Shown in pieces: positions 1 through 8,745 of a stretch of DNA of 64,000 bases (its first letter is position 1; each line of letters begins with the position of its first letter). The translations under genes and the position numbers were made by a program. The notes beneath the pieces are model-generated. The model did not search any database and was not told where the DNA came from. It saw nothing but the letters and a program-made list of their open reading frames with translations. This DNA comes from Isoptericola sp. BMS4 (GTDB taxonomy: Bacteria > Actinomycetota > Actinomycetes > Actinomycetales > Cellulomonadaceae). The DNA lies in NCBI RefSeq assembly GCF_011634835.1, contig NZ_SIRP01000001.1, positions 964,768 to 1,028,767 on the forward strand, written 5' to 3'.

Positions 1-155
1 CTTGCGGAGCCGGTCATGGGTCCACCACCAGGTCGCGTTCGCGCGCGCCCAGGATGGTCGGGTGAACCGCCCTGGGTTTCTTGGAGGTGCTCCGCCCTCG
101 GCTTCCGCAACTTGACCCACTACGTTGCCCCGGTCGCTGCTTGAAGCCGGCGGCT
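1..155. other. Left-edge stretch without a supported gene
   Basis: I see no convincing coding frame here. Both strands give only short open stretches of biased composition. The only structure is a small palindrome at its right end. It could be the truncated end of a gene or element that continues to the left, but nothing identifies it. Confidence 0.4.
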
Positions 156-159
156 TCAA
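141..159. terminator. Short perfect palindrome at the end of a minus-strand frame
   Basis: TTGAAGCCG and CGGCTTCAA flank a single central G, a perfect 19-nt palindrome with A-rich flanks. It overlaps the minus-strand stop codon at 156-158. It could act as a weak terminator or be a chance palindrome; the absence of a real loop argues for low confidence. Confidence 0.25.
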
Positions 160-1256
160 ACCCCGGCTACACCCTCAGATCGGATGAGCCGGTAATCTCC
201 ACCTGCGTGGGACAGGAGATCGGGCGACGCGCTGCGCCGGATGGCTTGTGTCGTCGGAACTGGGCGGCGCGCATGGTGCTCGACCAGCCTGCATCGGTCT
301 ACGCCTGGAACGAGAACAGGGGTGTCGGGCGGCTGGTGGGCCGAGTCGGTCACGGCAACGCTGTGCTGCTCGTAGCGCTGGTCTTCGTGATCGTCTGGGT
401 TGTCGTCGCCGTGATCCTTGGCGCGGTGGGAACTGGGATCGGCGCGGCTGCCGGTGCGGTGCTCGGTCTCGGCGGCGACACCTCGTACGAGGGCATGAAG
501 GCAGGACTCTACGTCGCTCTCTGGACGCCGGTCGCCGCTCTGCTCTACCTCGGGTGGGGCGGGCTGGTGTGGGCGTTCGCGTCGCATCTCCTGCCCGAGT
601 CCGACGGAGTGCGCGGTGCGCTTCATCGGCGCGGGTAGACGCGGTCGCCGCGTTGCCCTCTCCCCGCAGGGGCATCGTCCGCGCTCGTGGAGCTCCGAGT
701 CTTCGTCTTCCTTGCGCAGCGACTGTGCCCGCGCCTGGCGGATTCCAATGATCATGACCCAGGTAATGGCCGGTCCCATCGCTGCCATGACCCAGGCGAA
801 GGCCCAGGTCTTGTCGTGTGGGTTGTAGACGTCGATCCCGCCGGGACTGACGACGACAGGCTCGAGCGCCTCGCCAGTCGCCTCGGGCTGCGGCTCCCCG
901 AAGCCGCTCGAGAACTGCACGTCCGCGAGGTCGTGCTCGCCGTCGTCGGAGACGAAGTCACCGCTCCACGTGCAGTCCCTCCCGCAGTTCTTCACCTGGG
1001 GAATGAATCGTCCTTCGATCCCGCCGTGAGTGGCCTGCCAACTGTCGACGGACCAGAAGACTCCAAGCCCGACCCACGCGACACCGAGCGCGATCGACAC
1101 GACCCAGGCCGGCACGACGACGAGCCAGAACGAGACGAGTCGACGACGACGCGATGACGGGGGCACGGCGCGGAGTCTACGCAGCCGCTCCGCCGCCTTG
1201 TGGGGTGCCGTGGCCCCAGCGAGAACCCAGCGGAATGACCGGTAGACGCCGAGCAC
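156..1256 (-). CDS. Membrane protein of unknown function; C-terminal part doubtful
   Basis: I do not recognise the family. Residues 1-190 look like a real protein: a basic N-terminus, a transmembrane helix at about 41-68, an extracytoplasmic segment with two cysteines (91 and 95) and acidic stretches, then a second helix at about 150-173 and a charged tail. From about residue 207 the frame runs antisense to a convergent plus-strand gene and becomes a string rich in Arg, His, Pro and Asp, typical of an out-of-frame shadow. The natural end was probably near position 620-640, and a small frameshift may have removed the original stop. A different minus frame closes with a stop close to 618, which would fit. 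The start at 1256 is an ATG in a reasonable context. Confidence 0.5.
   Translation of the reverse strand: MLGVYRSFRWVLAGATAPHKAAERLRRLRAVPPSSRRRRLVSFWLVVVPAWVVSIALGVAWVGLGVFWSVDSWQATHGGIEGRFIPQVKNCGRDCTWSGDFVSDDGEHDLADVQFSSGFGEPQPEATGEALEPVVVSPGGIDVYNPHDKTWAFAWVMAAMGPAITWVMIIGIRQARAQSLRKEDEDSELHERGRCPCGERATRRPRLPAPMKRTAHSVGLGQEMRRERPHQPAPPEVEQSGDRRPESDVESCLHALVRGVAAETEHRTGSRADPSSHRAKDHGDDNPDDHEDQRYEQHSVAVTDSAHQPPDTPVLVPGVDRCRLVEHHARRPVPTTQAIRRSASPDLLSHAGGDYRLIRSEGVAGV
273..638 (+). CDS. Small integral membrane protein, unknown function
   Basis: This 121-residue frame has a clear membrane pattern: a long hydrophobic stretch at about 30-65, Gly/Ala/Val rich and able to form one or two helices, and another at about 78-102, followed by a short charged tail. 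I chose the ATG at 273 because the upstream in-frame codons read like non-coding sequence. No family is recognised. It converges on the minus-strand membrane protein and overlaps that frame's dubious C-terminal part, so at most one of the two readings is real over 273-638. The hydrophobicity pattern favours this one. Confidence 0.5.
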   Translation: MVLDQPASVYAWNENRGVGRLVGRVGHGNAVLLVALVFVIVWVVVAVILGAVGTGIGAAAGAVLGLGGDTSYEGMKAGLYVALWTPVAALLYLGWGGLVWAFASHLLPESDGVRGALHRRG

Positions 1257-1492
1257 TCATCGCACGTCGCGGTAGCGCGGTTGACCTGCGATTCGTAGGC
1301 GACGGCAGTGGTCGTGCGCTGTGGAGTCCCGACGCACGGCGCCGTTGAGGCGAGCCGCCGTTCGTCTCCGCCCGTCAGTGCGGCGTCCGCGATGTCGGGG
1401 TCGCCTGTGATGCTGTCCAGGCCTTCGCACTCGGTGCTCGTCCCTCGGAGGCGCTGCTGACCTGCAGACCACGGACCTTGAGAAGGACGACC

Positions 1493-2170
1493 ATGCCGAA
1501 TGCACGCATCCAGATCGGTGGCCGCACGCTTGCCCGAGGGGAACACATCAGTGACCTGGAGGTCGCCCATGTGGACCTCGCTCAGTGCTGGTGTGCAGAT
1601 GGGCCACCGGACGACATGCGGCCCACGCTCTCAAATATCCGCGTCAAGGACGTGCGTCTGAACCGGACGACGCTCGGCGGCGCGGTAGTGCGCGACGTGA
1701 CCGTGGACGGGGTGCGTGGAGACAGCGCTTCGAAGTTCATGTTCGGCAACCAGTTCGAGCGGGTTGCCGTGAAAGGGCGTGTCGGCGTCCTCGTGCTGAA
1801 CATCAAACATTCGCAGCCTGAGTACGTCGATGAGTACGCGCCGGTGCTGAAGGCCGCCGAGGCTGCCACCGACTGGACCCTGGACATCTCGGAAGCCGTC
1901 GGCTCGGTGGAGATTCGCGGGTACTCCGCGGACAAGATCCGACGCAACCCAGAAACCCAGGTTGTCGTGCGTCGCGAGAACCTCGCCGACGGGCGATGGC
2001 GCGACATCGACCTGGAGACCACCGCCTTCGGCATCTCCATGGAGCACGTCTTCACGTACGGGTGGCAGGACACCATCCTGGTCGCCGACCCGACCCGGAA
2101 GGCCAAGTACCCGGCCGAGCTGCGCGTCATCCAGCGCCTGCGCGACGAAGGGATCGCGGACCTCGCATGA
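1493..2170 (+). CDS. Hypothetical protein with beta-helix-like repeats
   Basis: A 225-residue soluble protein of unknown function. The start at 1493 is chosen because AGAAGGA lies 5-6 nt upstream; an in-frame TTG at 1478 lies before that ribosome-binding site. Residues of about 40-110 show alternating hydrophobic spacing (VRLNRTTLGGAVVRDVTVDG and similar) resembling pentapeptide-repeat or other right-handed beta-helix proteins. The C-terminal half, with paired tryptophans and charged residues, looks globular. No signal peptide or membrane segment is visible. The gene stands alone, with 236 bp upstream and 275 bp downstream free of genes. A DNA-mimicking or immunity-type role is conceivable for this fold but is not supported by anything specific here. 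Confidence 0.6.
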   Translation: MPNARIQIGGRTLARGEHISDLEVAHVDLAQCWCADGPPDDMRPTLSNIRVKDVRLNRTTLGGAVVRDVTVDGVRGDSASKFMFGNQFERVAVKGRVGVLVLNIKHSQPEYVDEYAPVLKAAEAATDWTLDISEAVGSVEIRGYSADKIRRNPETQVVVRRENLADGRWRDIDLETTAFGISMEHVFTYGWQDTILVADPTRKAKYPAELRVIQRLRDEGIADLA

Positions 2171-2445
2171 CCCCGCGGCGTCGTCCGATGCCACGCGCAC
2201 CTGCCCGACGTCGGGCCCGGCCAGGGGTTGGCCGTCACGCCACTCAGGCCGTGCGACGACGGGACGTCGAACGTCGAGGCGATTGCGTCCAGGCTGCGGT
2301 GACCCGCTAGGGTGCCGCCATCGCTGGTCCGTGGCCGCGCACCCTGGTCGCTTGCTGTCAACGATGACCCTTGCCCGGTGTGGTGCCACGGGCGCGCCGG
2401 TGTCCGCCGGCGCGTGTATCCGAATGTCCTTACCCAGGAGCAACC

Positions 2446-3999
2446 ATGAGCCTCGACGATCTCGTCGGCACCGCGAACGAGCTGATCTGGTCGATCCCGC
2501 TGATCGCTCTCTGCCTTCTCGCGGGCCTGTACTTCTCCCTGCGCACCGGCTTCCTCCAGGTCAGACACATCCCCGACATGCTCCGGCAGCTCAAGAAGGG
2601 CGAGAAGTCGGAGAACGGCACGTCCTCCTTCCAGTCGCTGATGATGTCGCTGGCCGGCCGCGTCGGGATGGGCAACATCGGCGGCGTCGCCACGGCGATC
2701 GCGTTCGGCGGCGCCGGCGCCGTGTTCTGGATGTGGGTGTCCGCGTTCCTCGGCGCCGCCACGTCGTTCGTCGAGTGCACCCTCGGCCAGATCTACAAGG
2801 AGAAGGACCCGGACACCGGTGAGTACCGCGGTGGCCCGGCCTATTACTTCGAGAAGGCGTACAAGCACAAGGCCCGTCGCCTGTCACTGGTCTACGGGAT
2901 CGTCTTCGCGGTGGTCACCATCATCGCGATGAGCTTCTTCCTGCCGGGCGTGCAGGCGAACGGCATGGCCTCGGCGATGGACAACGCGTGGGGCATCACA
3001 CCCTGGGTGACGGCCATCGGCCTGGTGATCCTCCTGGGCTTCATCGTCATCGGCGGCGTCAAGCGCATCGCGCACTTCGCCGGGATCGTGGTCCCCGTGA
3101 TGGCTGTGGCCTACATCCTCATCGCGGTCGTCGTGTTCTTCCTGAACTTCACCGAGATCCCCCGCGTCTTCGAGCTGATCGTCGGCAGCGCCTTCGGCGC
3201 CCAGCCGGTGCTCGGCGCGATCCTCGGCCTCGCCGTCAAGTGGGGCGTGCAGCGCGGCATCTACTCCAACGAGGCCGGCCAGGGCACCGGGCCGCACGCC
3301 GCTGCCGCCGCCGAGGTCTCGCACCCGGCCAAGCAGGGCCTCGCGCAGTCCTTCGCGGTGTACATCGACACCCTGTTCGTCTGCTCCGCGACCGCGTTCA
3401 TCATCATCTCGACCGGCATGTTCAACACGTTCCGCGGCGAGGCGTGGCCGGGCGACGTGATCTTCGAGGGCTCCGGTGGTCTCGGCGCCGACGTCGAGCC
3501 CGGCCCGGGCTACGTGCAGCAGGGACTGGACTCGGTGTTCCCGGGCGCCGGCCCGACGTTCATCGCGGTCGCCCTCGCGTTCTTCGCCTTCACCACGATC
3601 GTGGCGTACTACTACATGGCCGAGACGAACCTGACCTACCTCACCCGCAAGATGAAGAACCGTCTCGCGGCGCGGGGCCTGCAGCGGGCCCTCCAGGCGC
3701 TGGTGCTGGTCTCGGTGGCCTACGGCGCCGTCACGACCGCCGGCGCGGCCTGGGGTCTCGGCGACATCGGTGTGGGCTCGATGGCGTGGCTGAACATCGT
3801 CGGCATCCTGTTCCTCCAGGGGCCCGCCCTGAAGGCGCTCAAGGACTTCCGCGCGCAGAAGCGACGTGGCCTGGACCCGCAGTTCGACCCGCGGCTGCTC
3901 GACATCGAGAACGCGACATTCTGGGAGCTGCGCGCCGACCGGCAGCTCGAGGACGCGGTCCGTCAGGGGTCGCCCGAGAAGGAGCTCGACCTCGACTGA
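2446..3999 (+). CDS. Alanine/glycine:cation symporter (AGCS family)
   Basis: 517 residues, a normal length for the AlsT/DagA/AgcS family of sodium- or proton-coupled small amino-acid importers in the cytoplasmic membrane. The frame has about ten hydrophobic helices. The family hallmark in the middle, NEAGQGTGPHAAAAAEVSHP, corresponds to the conserved segment containing the substrate and cation site; the early GGVATAIAFGGAGAVFW segment is also typical. The ATG at 2446 has AGGAG six bases upstream; 25 upstream in-frame codons are rejected as non-coding. It is followed by a strong hairpin terminator, so it is probably a single-gene transcript. Substrate (alanine, glycine or D-alanine) cannot be told from sequence. 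Confidence 0.93.
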   Translation: MSLDDLVGTANELIWSIPLIALCLLAGLYFSLRTGFLQVRHIPDMLRQLKKGEKSENGTSSFQSLMMSLAGRVGMGNIGGVATAIAFGGAGAVFWMWVSAFLGAATSFVECTLGQIYKEKDPDTGEYRGGPAYYFEKAYKHKARRLSLVYGIVFAVVTIIAMSFFLPGVQANGMASAMDNAWGITPWVTAIGLVILLGFIVIGGVKRIAHFAGIVVPVMAVAYILIAVVVFFLNFTEIPRVFELIVGSAFGAQPVLGAILGLAVKWGVQRGIYSNEAGQGTGPHAAAAAEVSHPAKQGLAQSFAVYIDTLFVCSATAFIIISTGMFNTFRGEAWPGDVIFEGSGGLGADVEPGPGYVQQGLDSVFPGAGPTFIAVALAFFAFTTIVAYYYMAETNLTYLTRKMKNRLAARGLQRALQALVLVSVAYGAVTTAGAAWGLGDIGVGSMAWLNIVGILFLQGPALKALKDFRAQKRRGLDPQFDPRLLDIENATFWELRADRQLEDAVRQGSPEKELDLD

Positions 4000-4031
4000 C
4001 ACGTCGCCCGTCCCGTCACGTGGCGGGATGA

Positions 4032-4067
4032 CGCGCCCGTACCGGCCGGCCGGCCGGTACGGGCGCG
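4032..4067 (+). terminator. Rho-independent terminator after the AGCS symporter gene
   Basis: A perfect 36-nt palindrome begins 32 nt after the stop codon and is followed by GCGTTTT, giving a GC-rich stem and a short U tract. This is the best-formed intrinsic terminator in the window. Confidence 0.8.
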
Positions 4068-4212
4068 GCGTTTTCACCCACGCGAGGGCGCGGGGACGTG
4101 TGCGGGTGGCCGGGGGTGTCCCTACCGTGAGGTCGACGGCGAGGTCGCCGTCCCGCCCGCGGTGCGCCGTCCGGCGCCCTGTGGTCGCGCTCAGGGAGAG
4201 GACGCCGACGAC

Positions 4213-4881
4213 ATGGGTGACGCGATCGGTGCCACGCTCGGCCCGGCCGTGGGCATCGCGATCAGCCCGACCCCGATCGCCGCCGTGATCCTCATCCTGT
4301 TCGGTGGCCGTGCCCGCTCCAACGGCGTCGCGTTCATGCTCGCCTGGATCGTCGGCGTCGCCGCCGTCACCACCGTCGTCGTGCTCATTCCCGGGCTCGA
4401 GGCCGACGGGGGCGGTCCGAGCGCCGTCACGGGGTGGATCAAGCTGGTGCTGGGCGTCCTGCTCCTGGTGCTCGGGGCTCGGCAGTGGCTGTCCCGGCCG
4501 TCGCCCGAGGAAGAGCCGGCCGTCCCCGGCTGGATGTCCCGGATCGACGAGATGCGTCCCGTCGCCGCGTCCGGGCTGGGGCTGCTCCTGTCGGCCCTGA
4601 ACCCGAAGAACCTGCTCCTCGCCGTGGCGGCGGGCGCGTCGATCGGGGCGCTGCCGCTGTCGGCCGGCGAGACGGTCGGCGCCGTCGCCACGTTCACCGC
4701 CGTCGCGACGCTCACGGTGACGGTGCCCGTCATCGGCTACCTGGTCGCCGGGCGCCGGCTGGGCCCCGCCCTGGAGCGGACCAAGGCCTGGCTGATCACC
4801 CACGACGCCGCCGTGATGGCCGTGCTGCTGGTCGTGTTCGGCACCAGCCTGGTCGGGGACGCTCTCCAGATCCTCACCTGA
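4213..4881 (+). CDS. GAP/Sap-like integral membrane protein
   Basis: A 222-residue protein with about six hydrophobic helices, resembling the actinobacterial GAP family (related to the mycobacterial Sap protein that helps export glycolipids and distantly to LysE-type exporters). The segment AIGATLGPAVGIAISPTPIA near the start and LLSALNPKNLLLAVAAG in the middle are the typical conserved stretches, with the NPK motif at the start of a helix. The ATG at 4213 is preceded by AGGGAGAGG, spaced about 11 nt. It is likely an exporter or membrane scaffold, but the substrate is unknown. Confidence 0.8.
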   Translation: MGDAIGATLGPAVGIAISPTPIAAVILILFGGRARSNGVAFMLAWIVGVAAVTTVVVLIPGLEADGGGPSAVTGWIKLVLGVLLLVLGARQWLSRPSPEEEPAVPGWMSRIDEMRPVAASGLGLLLSALNPKNLLLAVAAGASIGALPLSAGETVGAVATFTAVATLTVTVPVIGYLVAGRRLGPALERTKAWLITHDAAVMAVLLVVFGTSLVGDALQILT

Positions 4882-5008
4882 CGGCGGCCGGGACCCCGCG
4901 GGCGGGGCCGACGTCGCGGCCCGGTGGATTCACCCGCCCGGCGCCCCCGCGGGCGATGCCGGGGCCCGACGCCCACGTTAGCGTCGATCAGGGCGAAGGG
5001 AGTGCCCT

Positions 5009-7204
5009 GTGGTCGCCACGACTTCTCAGGCCCGACACCGCCGGCAGCTACCTTCCGTCAGAGGCCAGCTGCCGCGTCCTCGCGTGCGGCGCGTGCTCGA
5101 CGGCGTCGCGCCGGCCACGGTCCTGTGTCTGCAGGCTCCTGGTGGGTACGGCAAGACGACCGCGCTCGCGCAGTGGGCGGCGCACGACCCCCGCCCCGTC
5201 GTCTGGCTGCGTGTGCGCCGTGTCGCGGCAGACCCGTACCGGCTCACCCGGTCGCTCGTCGGGGCGCTGAAGGACGCCGGGCTGACGCACGACGCGGATC
5301 CGTGGCCGGGTCGGGGCGACCCCGCCTCGTGGCACCTGGACACGCTACCGGTCGTCGAGGCGCTCGTGTCCTCCGCCGAGGAGCCGTTCGTCGCCGTCAT
5401 CGACGGCGTCGAGGACATGTCCGGGAGCCCCTGGGAGTGGCTCGTCGAGTCCCTCGCCTCCTCGCTGCCGCGCGGCTCGACGCTCGCGATGGGCACGCGC
5501 GACGCGCTTCCCGCCACGCTGTGGCGACTGCACGCGGGCGGCGAGGTGCGGGTCGTCGGTCCCGAGGTCCTCGCGTTCGACGAGCTCGAGGCGGCGCAGC
5601 TCATGGCCCTGCTCGGCGTGCGGTGGCCGCGGGACCGGCTCGAGCGGCTCCTCCGCCGGACCGAGGGGTGGCCGGTGGCCGTCTACCTCACGGGGCTCGC
5701 GGCCCTGAACGGTCACCAGGGCGTGCGTCCGGCCGCCGACGGCGCCGGTCTCGACGAGTACCTCCGCACGGAGATCGTGGGCAGGCTGCCGCCGGACGAC
5801 GCCCGGTTCCTGCGTCGGGCGTCGGTGCTGGCCTCCCTCGACGCCCCCGCGTGCGACGCGTTGACCGGGGCGCCAGACTCCTCGGCCCGGCTGCACCGTC
5901 TCTCGGCGGTGAACCACCTGCTCGCGCCGCAGGGGGAGTCCCACGACGGGCAGCGGTTCCGCATGCAGCCGCTGCTCGCCCGGTTCCTGGAGGACGACCT
6001 GCGGGAGCGGGACCCGGTCGCGTGGCGCACCGCGCACAGCACCGCCTGCCGCGTCGAGGAGCGGCGCGGCGACATCGACAGGGCGGTGCACCACGCCAGG
6101 CTGTCGGGCGACGACGCGCGCCTGAGCGAACTCGTGTGGTCGCACGCCGTCGAGCCGCTCGGCCACGGCCGCTGGGACGTCGTCGCGCGGTGGCTCGAGG
6201 GCGTCGACCCCGGCCGGCTCCACAGCAGGCGCGGGCTCGCTCTGAGCGCGGCGTGGGCCGCGATCCAGGCGGGGGACGTCCCCAGGGCGAACCGGGCGGC
6301 CGTCGCCGCCGCGGCCGCCGCCGACGGCGAGGCGCTCCGGCCGTACCTCGACCTCCTCCGGGCCGCCATCGGCGGCGAGGGCCTCGAGCACATCGAGGCC
6401 GCCACGCGGAAGTTCGTCACCACCATGCCGACGGACGACCGATGGAAGACGCTCGCGTACTACCTCCTCGGTGTCGCGCTCGTCCTGCGTGACCGTCCCG
6501 ACGAGGGTGTCGAAGCGTTCGAGGCCGGGCGGCGACGTGCCGAGGCCCTCGACGTCCCGGTCGTGCGGGCGCTGTGCCTGGCCGGCCTCGCCGACGCCGC
6601 GCTGCTGTGGGGCGAGCAGCACCGGGCGCTGTCCTACGTCCGGACGGCGCGGGCCGTGGCATCGTCCTGCCGGCTCGACGCCGTGGCGGCGTCCGCGCCG
6701 GTCTTCGCCACGTCGGCCGTCGCGTACCTTGCCGAGGGCCGCCACGGGGACGCCCGCAGAGAGGCGTCCCGCGCCCTGCGCCACATCGCCCTCATGGGGG
6801 ACACCGCCCCCTGGCACGCCGTCGTGGGCAGGTTGGCGCTGGCTCGCGTGAACCTCGGCCTGGGCGACCCGGAGCGCGCGCGGGTCCTCCTCGAGGAGGC
6901 CGGCGACGCCCGCGGGCCCGCGACCGCCTCGCCGGTGATCGACCGCATGTACGCCGAGACCCAGGAGCACCTCTCCCGGCTCACGACCCACCTGACGGGG
7001 GCGTCCTCGCTGACGACCGCCGAGGTGCGGGTGCTGCAGTACCTGCCGACGCACCTGTCGTTCCCGCAGATCGCCGCGGAGCTCGTGGTCTCACGTCACA
7101 CCGTCAAGACGCAGGCGATGTCGGCCTACCGGAAGCTGGGGGTCCACACCCGCACCCAGGCGATCGAGCGAGCACGTCACGCGGGCCTGCTGCCCCCCGG
7201 CTGA
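5009..7204 (+). CDS. LuxR-family transcriptional regulator, MalT-like large ATP-binding type
   Basis: 731 residues, starting at GTG 5009 with GAAGGGA upstream. The N-terminal region carries a Walker A motif (APGGYGKTT at residues 43-51) in a STAND-type ATPase domain. A helical, TPR-like middle (about 330-650) follows, then a C-terminal LuxR helix-turn-helix (LTTAEVRVLQYLPTH, then FPQIAAELVVSRHTVKT). This architecture is that of MalT and other LAL regulators, in which inducer and ATP binding trigger oligomerisation and promoter activation. A structured GC-rich stem-loop follows the gene. The next gene is glutamate decarboxylase in the same direction, so acid-stress or GABA-related control is possible, but the target genes are not known. 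Confidence 0.88.
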   Translation: MVATTSQARHRRQLPSVRGQLPRPRVRRVLDGVAPATVLCLQAPGGYGKTTALAQWAAHDPRPVVWLRVRRVAADPYRLTRSLVGALKDAGLTHDADPWPGRGDPASWHLDTLPVVEALVSSAEEPFVAVIDGVEDMSGSPWEWLVESLASSLPRGSTLAMGTRDALPATLWRLHAGGEVRVVGPEVLAFDELEAAQLMALLGVRWPRDRLERLLRRTEGWPVAVYLTGLAALNGHQGVRPAADGAGLDEYLRTEIVGRLPPDDARFLRRASVLASLDAPACDALTGAPDSSARLHRLSAVNHLLAPQGESHDGQRFRMQPLLARFLEDDLRERDPVAWRTAHSTACRVEERRGDIDRAVHHARLSGDDARLSELVWSHAVEPLGHGRWDVVARWLEGVDPGRLHSRRGLALSAAWAAIQAGDVPRANRAAVAAAAAADGEALRPYLDLLRAAIGGEGLEHIEAATRKFVTTMPTDDRWKTLAYYLLGVALVLRDRPDEGVEAFEAGRRRAEALDVPVVRALCLAGLADAALLWGEQHRALSYVRTARAVASSCRLDAVAASAPVFATSAVAYLAEGRHGDARREASRALRHIALMGDTAPWHAVVGRLALARVNLGLGDPERARVLLEEAGDARGPATASPVIDRMYAETQEHLSRLTTHLTGASSLTTAEVRVLQYLPTHLSFPQIAAELVVSRHTVKTQAMSAYRKLGVHTRTQAIERARHAGLLPPG

Positions 7205-7211
7205 ACGGCCA

Positions 7212-7258
7212 CACGCCGCGCCGCACTCCCTCGGGCACGGAGGTCCCCGAGCGGCGTG
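7212..7258 (+). terminator. Imperfect GC-rich stem-loop between the regulator and gadB
   Basis: CACGCCGC (7212-7219) pairs with GCGGCGTG (7251-7258), and an inner CTCGGG/CCCGAG pair at 7230-7251 extends the stem past a bulge. There is no U tract, so it may slow rather than stop transcription. Confidence 0.4.
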
Positions 7259-7325
7259 GCGACTCGGCAGGCTTCACCCCGCGGGGAGGATGCGGGACCG
7301 GAGCGTGGGGGTGATGGTTGTCAGC

Positions 7326-8729
7326 ATGGCCCTTCACTCGTCGGAACCCTCGGCCCTGCAGGAGTTCGAGCGGCTGGCGATCGCGCCGCTGTACGCGCGC
7401 CCGCGGGCGACGCAGGGGATGCCGGCCGACGTCGTCCCGGACGACGGGATGGACCCGGCGGTCGCGTACAGCATGATCCACGACGAGCTGATGCTGGACG
7501 GCAACTCGCGCCAGAACCTCGCGACGTTCGTCACGACGTACATGGACGACGAGGCCCGGCTGCTGTTCGCCGAGACCGCCGACAAGAACATGATCGACAA
7601 GGACGAGTACCCGCAGACCGCGGCGATCGAGGGCCGGTGCGTCCGGATGATCGCCGGGCTGTGGAACGCTCCCGAGGGCGAGAACGCCACGGGCACGTCG
7701 ACGACGGGGTCGAGCGAGGCGGTCATGCTCGGCGGTCTCGCGCTGAAGTGGCGCTGGCGCGAGCGCCGGCGCGCCGCCGGGCTGCCGACCGACCGCCCCA
7801 ACCTCGTCATGGGGATCAACGTGCAGGTCGTGTGGGAGAAGTTCTGCCGCTACTGGGACGTGGAGCCGCGCTACGCCCCGATCGAGGAGGGCCGCCTCCA
7901 GCTGGACGCCGAGGAGGCCGTCAAGCTGTGCGACGAGAACACGATCGGTGTCGTCGCGATCCTCGGGTCGACGTTCGACGGGTCGTACGAGCCGGTGGAG
8001 GAGATCGCCGCCGCGCTGGACGAGCTCGCCGCCTCGGGCGGGCCGGACGTCCCGGTCCACGTGGACGCCGCCTCCGGCGGGTTCGTCGCACCCTTCCTCG
8101 ACCCGGACCTGCGGTGGGACTTCCGTGTCCCGCGGGTGCGGTCGATCAACGCGTCGGGGCACAAGTACGGCCTCGTCTTCCCGGGCGTCGGATGGGTCGT
8201 CTGGCGCACGCCCGACGACCTGCCCGACGACCTGGTGTTCCACGTGAACTACCTCGGCGGGGACATGCCGACGTTCGCGCTGAACTTCTCCCGCCCGGGC
8301 GCGCAGGTGATCGCCCAGTACTACAACCTCATCAGGCTGGGCCGGGAGGGCTACCGGCAGATCCAGCAGGCGGCGCGCGACACCGCGACGCACCTGGCAC
8401 GGGCGGTCGCGCAGATGGGACCATACGAGCTCCTCTCGGACGGATCCGAGCTGCCGGTGTTCTTCTTCCGTCTCAAGCCCGAGGTGACGAACTACACCGT
8501 GTACGACGTCTCGGCGAAGATGCGCGAACGCGGGTGGCAGGTCCCCGCCTACTCTCTACCGGAGAACCTCACCGACGTGTCCGGCCTGCGCGTGGTCGTC
8601 CGCAACGGGCTGTCGCGCGACATGGCCGAGCTGTTCCTCGCCGACCTCGCCCGGGCGACCGAGTTCCTCCAGAGCCTGGAGTCCAGGCTGCCGCACGACC
8701 CGAGCCACACGGAGTCGTTCCGGCATTGA
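7326..8729 (+). CDS. gadB: Glutamate decarboxylase (PLP-dependent)
   Basis: It converts L-glutamate to GABA and CO2, consuming a proton. The 467-residue frame from ATG 7326 shows the family hallmarks: MIHDELMLDGNSRQNLATFV near the N-terminus, TADKNMIDKDEYPQT, a G-S-S-E-A PLP-phosphate-binding segment at about 128-132, HVDAASGG with the cofactor-contacting Asp247, and SGHKYG with the PLP Schiff-base Lys280. The start is uncertain. In-frame candidates are ATG 7290, GTG 7311 and ATG 7314 (a GGAG at 7300-7303 suits the latter two), and 7326, which gives the MALHSS N-terminus typical of homologues. The stop overlaps a TTG that may have started the next gene. No glutamate/GABA antiporter is adjacent. 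Confidence 0.93.
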   Translation: MALHSSEPSALQEFERLAIAPLYARPRATQGMPADVVPDDGMDPAVAYSMIHDELMLDGNSRQNLATFVTTYMDDEARLLFAETADKNMIDKDEYPQTAAIEGRCVRMIAGLWNAPEGENATGTSTTGSSEAVMLGGLALKWRWRERRRAAGLPTDRPNLVMGINVQVVWEKFCRYWDVEPRYAPIEEGRLQLDAEEAVKLCDENTIGVVAILGSTFDGSYEPVEEIAAALDELAASGGPDVPVHVDAASGGFVAPFLDPDLRWDFRVPRVRSINASGHKYGLVFPGVGWVVWRTPDDLPDDLVFHVNYLGGDMPTFALNFSRPGAQVIAQYYNLIRLGREGYRQIQQAARDTATHLARAVAQMGPYELLSDGSELPVFFFRLKPEVTNYTVYDVSAKMRERGWQVPAYSLPENLTDVSGLRVVVRNGLSRDMAELFLADLARATEFLQSLESRLPHDPSHTESFRH

Positions 8730-8745
8730 GCGGCACCCCCGCGTC

